From: JAKVCB01 sp963578605 | Lineage (GTDB): Bacteria > Planctomycetota > Planctomycetia > Pirellulales > Lacipirellulaceae | Assembly: GCA_963578605.1 (NCBI GenBank) | Contig: CAUZEA010000014.1 | Location: 12,093-76,092, forward strand | DNA: 64,000 nt | Direction of reading: 5' to 3' | Shown here: piece by piece, positions 1 to 7,070 of the stretch | Layout: each line of letters opens with the position of its first letter | Numbering within the stretch: position 1 is the first letter of the stretch | Notes under the pieces: generated by a model | Seen by the model: the letters and a program-made list of their open reading frames with translations, nothing else | What the model was told of the DNA's origin: nothing | Database searches by the model: none | Program-made: the position numbers and the translations under genes

Positions 1-1
1 C

Positions 2-1246
2 CGTTGGGACCGCAAAAAGTTCATGGGCACCCAGGTGGCGGGCAAAAATCTGGGGATCGTTGGGTTGGGACGGATTGGTCAGGCCGTTGCTGCCCGAGCA
101 AAAGCCCTTGAAATGAAAGTGCTAGGCTATGACCCCTTCCTGTCCCAGGAAAAAGCACACGAGTTTGGCATTGACCTGGTCGCAACCGTAGGCGAAATGC
201 TTCCGCAACTTGACTACCTGACCGTGCATACGCCACTGACCGATGAAACTCGCGGGCTGATCAGTTACGACCAAATTGAACAGCTGAAACCAGGTGCCCG
301 CCTGATCAACTGCGCGCGGGGCGGAATCTATGACGAGGATGCGCTGGCCAAAGGTCTGCAATCGGGAAAACTGGCTGGTGTCGCCCTCGATGTCTACATC
401 ACCGAGCCCTGCACCGATAGCCCGCTGTTTGGCATGCCCGGCGTGGTTTGCACACCGCACTTGGGAGCAAGTACCGAAGAAGCGCAAACCCAGGTTGCCA
501 CCGAGGCGGTCGGGCTGCTGACCGATTACCTCACCCAGGGTATCATCCGCCACGCTGTAAACGTCGCCCCCATCGATCCGGCAACATTGGAATCGTTACG
601 CGGTTACCTGGATGTCGCTTACCGACTGGGACTGCTCACAACCGGGCTTCACAACGGTATTCAGTCGTGCCGCCTCATCTACCGCGGGGAAATCGCCGCG
701 CGCGACACGAAAGTGCTGGATTCCGTGTTCTCCGCCGGGCTGCTCCAGGGGGCGCTCGATGAAGACGTCAACCTTGTCAATGCGAAACTGATACTGCGAG
801 AGCGTGGCATTGAACTGATCCAAGAATGCAATAGTGAGATGGGCGTTTTTCGCTCCTCACTACGCGTTGAGGCAACCACTTCCCAGGGAACCCATGTCGC
901 CACGGGTACGGTCTTCGGGCATGAGATGCCACGCCTCATCGGGCTGGATGGCTATCGCATGGAAGCCTATCTCGATGGCTACTTGCTGGTCTTCACCCAC
1001 CAAGATGTACCCGGCATCATCGGTGCCGTGGGAACCATCTTCGGTAAACATGGAGTGAACATTGCCCAAATGGCGGTCGGCCGCGCTGGCAACCAGCCCG
1101 GCGGAAGCGCTATCGGCGTACTGAATCTGGATGCCCCGCCCAGCGAGGCTGCGGTCGACGCAGTTCGCTCGCTCGAATCAATCGGTTCGGCCACCGTGGT
1201 TCACCTGCCCCCGGCCGGTGAGTTGCCCGCCTGGCTACAAGCCTGA
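2..1246 (+). CDS. serA: D-3-phosphoglycerate dehydrogenase, 5' end outside window
   Basis: Oxidises 3-phosphoglycerate to 3-phosphohydroxypyruvate, the first step of serine synthesis, in the cytoplasm. The reading frame is open to the left window edge and begins in the family-typical stretch WDRKKFMGTQV, so the substrate-domain start is missing. Visible in order: the Rossmann dinucleotide motif GIVGLGRIGQ, the late motif INCARGG with catalytic-domain surroundings, TPHLGASTEEAQ carrying the catalytic His, an intervening ASB-type domain, and a C-terminal ACT domain (VFTHQDVPGIIGAVGTIFG) used in this family for serine feedback. This is the long, ACT-bearing type. A strong hairpin follows about 70 bp after the stop. 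Confidence 0.95.
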   Translation, partial: RWDRKKFMGTQVAGKNLGIVGLGRIGQAVAARAKALEMKVLGYDPFLSQEKAHEFGIDLVATVGEMLPQLDYLTVHTPLTDETRGLISYDQIEQLKPGARLINCARGGIYDEDALAKGLQSGKLAGVALDVYITEPCTDSPLFGMPGVVCTPHLGASTEEAQTQVATEAVGLLTDYLTQGIIRHAVNVAPIDPATLESLRGYLDVAYRLGLLTTGLHNGIQSCRLIYRGEIAARDTKVLDSVFSAGLLQGALDEDVNLVNAKLILRERGIELIQECNSEMGVFRSSLRVEATTSQGTHVATGTVFGHEMPRLIGLDGYRMEAYLDGYLLVFTHQDVPGIIGAVGTIFGKHGVNIAQMAVGRAGNQPGGSAIGVLNLDAPPSEAAVDAVRSLESIGSATVVHLPPAGELPAWLQA

Positions 1247-1315
1247 AAAGAGGGCAGGCTCCCCCTCGCTTGGCAATCCGGCGTGGGGACCGCTGCCCCG
1301 GCACAAGCACTTGCA

Positions 1316-1361
1316 CCCCCCGGACCGGCCGCCGGATGTGAACCCGGCCGGTCCCGGGGGG
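1316..1361 (+). terminator. Very strong GC-rich hairpin after serA
   Basis: Arms 1316-1331 and 1345-1361 pair almost perfectly (16 against 17 nt, one bulged base) around a 13-nt loop. It lies 70 bp after the serA stop. No U-tract follows, so termination would have to be Rho-assisted or the hairpin may act as an mRNA 3'-end stabiliser. Confidence 0.6.
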
Positions 1362-1589
1362 CCTCTTCCCACCGTGTTGACGGTCTTACCAGCACAATCG
1401 GCTCAAGCTCGCCGTTTTTTGAAAATTTTGCGGCTCGCCTGACCGACAAACTTTGCGTCCACCAGCTAATCTTTCGGTGAGTCCACTGGCGACTCGGTCC
1501 CCGGATTCCCAGTGGTAAACCCATCCTTCCTGCCAACCTTGGCGCCTGCTACCTTCCCGACCTCTAGCACAGGCATCACGCCACACCTC

Positions 1590-1733
1590 CAAGACACCAT
1601 GAAAACCAAGACACCATGAAAACCAAGACACCATGAAAACCAAGACACCATGAAAACCAAGACACCATGAAAACCAAGACACCATGAAAACCAAGACACC
1701 ATGAAAACCAAGACACCGAAAACCAAGACACCG
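1590..1733 (+). repeat. 17-bp tandem repeat, 7 full units plus two shortened units
   Basis: Seven perfect copies of CAAGACACCATGAAAAC run from 1590 to 1708. They are followed by a copy lacking the AT of ATG (1709-1723) and a 10-bp remnant. Each full unit contains an ATG (1599, 1616, 1633, 1650, 1667, 1684, 1701). From each of the first six, translation gives M-K-T-K-T-P and then TGA, which overlaps the next ATG as ATGA. The shortened unit removes that stop, so the seventh ATG opens the BON-domain gene. Confidence 0.95.
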
Positions 1734-1943
1734 CACGCTCTTTTTCAACGAATCTCCAACGCACTTGAAACAAGCCCCTACGTTCCTCACAGGAAAGTCC
1801 GCTTTGAAACTGCGGCCAACGGCAGCATCGTTCTGCGCGGTCACGTGGCATCCTTCTTTCAGAAACAGATGGCCCAGGAGACACTCCGCCGGGTCGATGG
1901 GGTTGAAGGAATCGAGAATCATCTCAAGGTCAGCTGGGCCTAG
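1701..1943 (+). CDS. Small BON-domain protein
   Basis: 80 residues. After a repeat-encoded N-terminus (MKTKTPKTKTP) the rest is a single BON domain: a helix ending LETSPYV, the strand-turn NGSIVLRGHV, a second helix with KQMAQETLRRV, and the closing GVEGIENHLKVSW. BON domains bind phospholipid or other ligands and are often periplasmic; no signal peptide is visible here, so location is unclear. The start is the last ATG of the 17-bp array because every earlier ATG meets a TGA after six codons. There is no SD sequence in front; initiation may depend on re-initiation through the array. Domain call fairly sure, role unknown. Confidence 0.75.
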   Translation: MKTKTPKTKTPHALFQRISNALETSPYVPHRKVRFETAANGSIVLRGHVASFFQKQMAQETLRRVDGVEGIENHLKVSWA

Positions 1944-2191
1944 TGGTCGACGCCAGAAAATGGTGTCGGTTGGCCACCAACACACTCCTGCGGTATCGCG
2001 TGGGATTGGCAACACGGTGGCTTCGGTGACCAGTTTTCCGATTGAGAGGGGACCCGGCGAACCCTGGCCTGGATTTGGGCCGGTCGGCAACGAGGCCAAT
2101 CGTTCCCCCTGATGACTTGACAGATCCCCGCGAAACCCCCCGCGCCCCCCCCCCGAAACCATGGTGCAGTTCGAAGCAGTGTGCAGGCAGC

Positions 2192-3868
2192 CTAAAGACG
2201 CCCGAAGCAGGCAAGACACATGTCATCGCTCTGGGCAAAACCGTCCACAAATTGGTTTACATCCTCCAGGATGTGCTGCCCGAGTTCTTCCACGTTTACC
2301 GCACTGGTGCCGACCTGTTTCGCAAGCCGGTCAATTCCATAGAGCTCGCCGTTGGCGTTCATCGCTTCACTGAAGCCGTCGGTAAAGAGGGTAATAAAGT
2401 CACCCGGTTGCAACTCTTCGGTGTAGGACTCGAATTGATAATCGTCGCTGACACCGATGGGCAATCCCGACTGTTCTTCTCCGATTTCGTGAACTTTACC
2501 TCCCCGCCGCAGCAAGGGAGCCATGTGCCCGGCATTGACAAGAGTCATCTGGTGCGTGTGGGGATTGACAATCGCTACGATCATGGTGACGAACTTGTCC
2601 TGCCAGTCATGCCGCGCGAACGAGGTATTGATCTTGGTAATCGCAAGGGCGACATCTGGCTCACTGGCCAAGGTGAATCGTACATCACTGGACAACCTCG
2701 CCATAACGAGTGCGGCGGAAACGCCCTTTCCAGCGACATCGCCCACGATGACCGCCTCTCGCCCGTCAACCAGGGAAACGTAGTCGTAATAATCTCCTCC
2801 AACCTGGCGGGCCGCCTGATAGTAATTAAAAAAGACGTAACCGGGTACTTCGGGAGGCATCGAGGGCAACAGGGCCAATTGCATCCGCTGGGCCAACTCC
2901 AGGTCACGCTGAATCCCTTGCTGCGCCAACACCTGCTCGTGCATTTTCGCATTATCAATCGCGATAGCGGCCTGGCTCGCAACACCGGCGAGCACTTCCA
3001 GGTCATCGTCCGTAAAGCGACTCTTCTGATTGAGCGTATCAATTTGAATCACGCCAAGCGGTTCCCCGATTGAGTCCAGCATCGGCGCACAAATCATCGA
3101 ACGAATGTGGAAATCCGCGATACTCTGCGCGAGGTTGAACCGCTCATCCGTGGCGGCATCCGCAGACAAGATCGCTTTGCGGCCTTTCATGGCCTCCTCA
3201 ATGATCGTGCGACTGATACGTGTTTTCCCTTCGTCACGTTGACGGCGCATCTTCGTGGCTACCGGGATCAGCGGAGCATCTGCCTGAGAACGCATGATGA
3301 CAAAACCCCGATCGGCCTGAACAAAGATCTTAAACAGGCTTTCGAGAATCTTGGGCAGGATTTCATCCACCAATAACACGGTACCCAGATTGTTTGAAAT
3401 CTCGACCATGGCCCCTAACTTGACCTCGGGCTTTGCCGAGAGCCGCCAACTGGCCGAACCTCCCCCCCCCAATTCCAGCGTTGCGACAACCGTACCCTTG
3501 CCGTCGTCATCATCAACCAAATTGACCTCGAACCCAGAGTCGGTCGAGCTCTTCAGCCCACGGCTCACTGCGGACTCTTCCTTGAGGAAAAATGCGAGCG
3601 TTTGGTCGCAAATTCGCACCTGGTCCCCGTCCTGTAGCGGCGCTGGGGTCGTCAACACGGTCCCATTGACAAGCGTGCCATTGCGACTGCCAAGATCTTC
3701 GACGTAATGACAGCCATTCTGAACATAAAAAACGGCGTGCCGACGACTCACCGCTGCCACATCCAACGCAAAATCGCAATCACTACCGCGGCCAATGAGT
3801 TGGCGATCACCCGATAATTCAAACCGGGTGCCGGGATGTCGGCCAGCTACGAGTTCAAGAAATGCCAT
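2192..3868 (-). CDS. FHA-GAF-PP2C (SpoIIE/RsbU-type) serine phosphatase
   Basis: 558 residues from the start chosen at 3868, where AAGGTG lies about 7 nt upstream; the frame could extend to 3928. An N-terminal FHA domain (LIGRGSDCDF, then SRRHAVFY) binds phosphothreonine peptides. A central GAF domain covers roughly residues 165-320. The C-terminal third is a SpoIIE-type PP2C domain with GGDYYDY, VGDVAGKGVSAAL and FTDGFSEAMN carrying the metal-binding aspartates. Proteins of this kind usually dephosphorylate anti-anti-sigma factors in partner-switching pathways; no partner is encoded next to it here. Monocistronic as far as seen. Confidence 0.92.
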   Translation of the reverse strand: MAFLELVAGRHPGTRFELSGDRQLIGRGSDCDFALDVAAVSRRHAVFYVQNGCHYVEDLGSRNGTLVNGTVLTTPAPLQDGDQVRICDQTLAFFLKEESAVSRGLKSSTDSGFEVNLVDDDDGKGTVVATLELGGGGSASWRLSAKPEVKLGAMVEISNNLGTVLLVDEILPKILESLFKIFVQADRGFVIMRSQADAPLIPVATKMRRQRDEGKTRISRTIIEEAMKGRKAILSADAATDERFNLAQSIADFHIRSMICAPMLDSIGEPLGVIQIDTLNQKSRFTDDDLEVLAGVASQAAIAIDNAKMHEQVLAQQGIQRDLELAQRMQLALLPSMPPEVPGYVFFNYYQAARQVGGDYYDYVSLVDGREAVIVGDVAGKGVSAALVMARLSSDVRFTLASEPDVALAITKINTSFARHDWQDKFVTMIVAIVNPHTHQMTLVNAGHMAPLLRRGGKVHEIGEEQSGLPIGVSDDYQFESYTEELQPGDFITLFTDGFSEAMNANGELYGIDRLAKQVGTSAVNVEELGQHILEDVNQFVDGFAQSDDMCLACFGRL

Positions 3869-4640
3869 TGGCACCACACCTTGAAGCCAAATCGAATCGG
3901 CCAGATCGATGAATGCTGAAAATATCACACCGGCTTGCAGCCAATCCGTGAATTCCTAACAGCCCAGAGGTAGATAAACTCATCGTGACCATAAAGTACA
4001 AAACAACCAGTGATCCTTGCGGTCCTATGCGATAAAACCGGAGAAAACCCAAGCCTGCATTGTAGAAGTGGCCGTATGCAGACGTCAATTGGTGCCAGCT
4101 AACGATGATGAATCCACGAAATGTTGTTTCAACGGCATTAAGGGCTGGCGGTTTGCCACGATGATCGAACCTCTGGCGAAAGTTGACCGGTCACAACCGC
4201 TGAACTCCACCTTGGCAGGCCCTTGATCATGAGAATTCACCGGGTTTAGTGGGACTTTTCCCGGCAAGCAGGATGGATCCAGGATAACCTCCACCAGTCG
4301 TGCCTGCTGGTCTGCGTCTGTAGTGATCGACCAGAAAACTGGCCCAAAAAAAGTGGCGCATTTCCAACGTGCAACCGCCGCGATACTGCTCGACTTGATC
4401 CGGGCCAGAAACTTACCGAAAGAGAACCACGGAAGGCCAAAAACTCGTCACAGGAAGCCAATTGGTTTAAGATAATCGTCAACAACGCCCACAAGGGAAA
4501 GTGGGAAACCACCACCAAAAACTCACACCGTCTTTGGAAACATCCAGTGAAACAACGCCAAGCACTCCACTTGGTTTGCTGTTCGCCCCAACAAAAGTTC
4601 CAGTCTAAAATAGAACTGGAACCGGCAACAGCAGGAGCAT
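3869..4640. other. Gene-free stretch, about 770 bp
   Basis: Divergent intergenic region between the phosphatase and the endonuclease-fold gene. Only short overlapping open frames without family-like sequence are present. It must carry both promoters, but I could not pick a convincing one. Confidence 0.6.
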
Positions 4641-6002
4641 GTGAAGTGCAACGTTTTGACCCCCCCAAATAGGAGGTTTTTCGCGTTTGGGCTGGCCTGT
4701 CAGCTGATCGTGGGGGGCACCGTTCTGGCTGCAGAACTCCGCGTGGTCACCTATAACACCACCAGCGATGTGCGACTTGGCCTCGGTCTCGTGTTGGAAG
4801 CCATTGGCGACGAAAGTGTCAACGGGGTTGTCAGGCCGATCGATCTGCTGACCCTCCAAGAACAGAGTAACTCAGCTTCCGACACGGCTGAAATCGTTGG
4901 TCTACTCAACAACATCTATGGCGTGGGCACGTACGACCGGGCTGTGACGGATGGCGATAGCAACGGCGGTGGTCGGCCTGGACTTGTCTTCAATACCCAA
5001 ACTGTTGAACTGCTGGCTGAATTGGCAATCGGCACCGTGAGTACATCAGGACAGGTTCGACAAATCCTGCGATATAAAATCCGACCGTAAGGCTACCACG
5101 ATGGGGCAGCCGACTTTTACTTGTACAACACCCATTCCAAGTCGGGTACAGGGTCGACTAATCAAGCCCGGCGTCTGGTCGAATCCCAGGCCCTGCGTAA
5201 CAACCTGGACCAGCTCGGTGCCGGCGTTGCCGCTATCGTGGCCGGAGATCTCAACACGCGTTCCAGCAGCGAGCCTGGCTATCAGGAACTGCTGAGCCCT
5301 GGAACCGGTCAATTGTTTGACCCGCTTGACATGTCAGCCTCCTGGCATTGCACCAATGCTTCGTCGTGCACACCCAAAATCCGCAGGATCCACACCCAGT
5401 CAACCATTGCGACCGGAACGAACGGATTGATCGGTGGCGGGATCGACGACCGTTTCGATTTTCAGTTGGTAACCGACACGCTGCTCGATGACGAAGGCAT
5501 CTTCTACATCCAGGGGAGCTACCACACCTTTGGCAACAATGGGACACACGACTGCTGCAATCATGATATTTCGACGGGTACCGGTGCCGTACCCGATATC
5601 CTTGCCGCCTTAGAAACCGCCAGCGATCATTTGCCTGTTATCGCCGATTACCGCCTACCCCCACTTGTCAAAAACCTTGAAGGCGATTTTAACCAGGACA
5701 GATTCGTGGACGTTGCTGATTACACAGTCTGGCGAGACGGGCTCGGTGTGAACTATGAGCAAGCCGACTACCTCGTATGGCGGGAAAACTTCAACGCAAG
5801 CAATACGGCTACTTCGACGTTGGTTCCCGAACCAACCGGGTGGCTGATATTACTCACCAACGGATACGCCCTCTTTGCCTGCCGATGGGTAGCGAGGCAA
5901 TCAAACGTTCTACTGGGAGGAAAAGTCCATCACCAATCCCCAGCAACAAAGATCTGGCGATTGAGCGTGTTTTCGATCAACAGTCCCACAACTTGCAGCT
6001 AA
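4641..6002 (+). pseudogene. Secreted endonuclease/exonuclease/phosphatase-fold protein with dockerin remnant and PEP-CTERM, interrupted by in-frame TAA
   Basis: The frame starting at GTG 4641 (AGGAG just upstream) is interrupted only by TAA at 5088-5090 and continues in the same frame to 6002. Together it would give about 453 residues. Before the stop: a signal peptide (FGLACQLIVGGTVLAAELR) and the first catalytic motif (LLTLQEQS). After it: AGDLNTRSS and SDHLPVIADY, the later EEP-family metal and His motifs. Then one dockerin-like loop (DFNQDRFVDVADYTVWRDG) with a degenerate second half, and a PEP-CTERM signal (VPEPTGWLILL, hydrophobic helix, CRWVARQ) followed by about 34 extra residues. The split falls inside the conserved core. 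It is either a pseudogene or a sequencing error. The 3' end overlaps the convergent aldolase gene by four bases. Confidence 0.85.
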
Positions 6003-6748
6003 GCATTCTTTGCCCGCTCCATGAATGCGTCCGCACCGGCTGCAATCCAGGGAGCTACCGAAGTCAACAGGAATTGAACCCCAGCAGCGGCGTACTTTGC
6101 CACGTTGCCATTGTTGGCTAGGGCACCCGCCGCGCGACCTCGTGCTTGAATCCGCGCGAGCGTTTCGTCAATCGTCTGCTGCACCTCCACATGGCCTATG
6201 TTGTCCATATGGCCCATTGACGAAGCGAGGTCCGTTGGCGCAACGAAGAATACATCAATGTGATCGACGTCCAAAATCTCATCCAGGTTCCCCACCGCGA
6301 CGATGTCCTCGATCAGCACGACGAGCAACGTATGGTCGTTGGCGGTCTGCACGTAGTCTGAAACTCCATATCCCTGGCGACTCGTAAATAATCCGCGCTG
6401 ACCGGCGGGTGCAAATTTACCTCCCGCCACCACGTTTTCCGCCTCTTCACGGGTATTGACGTGCGGAATAACAACTCCTTGCAAGCCTCGATCGAGTGCC
6501 CTGTAAATCATTCCCTGCTCGTTAAGATTGATCCGCAAAATAGAAGTCAGTCCCCAAAGGTCACAGGCCCGCGTCAGGTCCGAAATGTCGCCAAAATCGA
6601 CTGGCCCATGTTCCCCCTCCAACCATACACCGTCGAAACCAACCGGCCCAAATTGATCGATGGCATCCGGATTATCCAAGCTACTCGCCAAAAATACCTT
6701 TTCACCGGCAGCCAGTTTCTGTTTTACTCGATTCGGTCTGATATTCAT
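5999..6748 (-). CDS. HpcH/HpaI-family class II aldolase
   Basis: 249 residues starting at ATG 6748, chosen because AAAGGAGGA sits a few bases upstream; a longer frame to 6841 lacks such a site. The family cleaves 2-keto-3-deoxy sugar acids or related 4-hydroxy-2-oxo acids with a divalent metal in a TIM barrel. Family signatures: DGVWLEGEHGPVDF (substrate/metal region), RINLNEQGMIYRALDRG, GVVIPHVNTREEAE, and VFFVAPTDLASSMG. The metal ligands expected from an E...D pattern (LIED, APTDL) are present. The exact substrate cannot be read from sequence; the nearby dehydrogenases fit sugar-acid catabolism but are not in one operon with it. Confidence 0.9.
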   Translation of the reverse strand: MNIRPNRVKQKLAAGEKVFLASSLDNPDAIDQFGPVGFDGVWLEGEHGPVDFGDISDLTRACDLWGLTSILRINLNEQGMIYRALDRGLQGVVIPHVNTREEAENVVAGGKFAPAGQRGLFTSRQGYGVSDYVQTANDHTLLVVLIEDIVAVGNLDEILDVDHIDVFFVAPTDLASSMGHMDNIGHVEVQQTIDETLARIQARGRAAGALANNGNVAKYAAAGVQFLLTSVAPWIAAGADAFMERAKNA

Positions 6749-7070
6749 GAATGTCCTCCTTTGCCCGTTTTTCTTCCCTCGCCAGGTCTGTTTTGTCCAG
6801 ATTACAGTAAAACTGCTCCCGACATCAGGTCCCCAGACCACAATAATGAGAGGGTTGCCTCTACAGGATGGGCAATTACGGTTTGCACGGGGATTTAAGC
6901 GGTGTCATCACAGACCCAAAACAGAAAGAGCAGGTTATAATAATTGATGTCGACCCTACGGTTCGAAAGAATCTGAAAACACCGGCCGTTCAAGGCCACT
7001 GGTTACCAAAGGCGTTCATCCGATTTTACCTGCAATCCTGCAAAGAACGGTTGGTTGGGGAGGTACAACC

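Noticed and set aside
1386..2219. Minus-strand 277-codon frame with a WFSWCLGFHGVLVFM periodic segment
   Set aside because: The periodic aromatic stretch is only the antisense translation of the 17-bp tandem repeat (17 residues per three units); flanks show no family-like sequence and the plus strand holds a BON-domain gene.
2042..3073. 343-codon plus-strand frame
   Set aside because: Lies antisense to the well-supported FHA-GAF-PP2C gene and resembles no family.
5088..5090. Recoding of the stop as selenocysteine or pyrrolysine
   Set aside because: The codon is TAA; Sec uses TGA and Pyl uses TAG, so a nonsense mutation or sequencing error is more likely.
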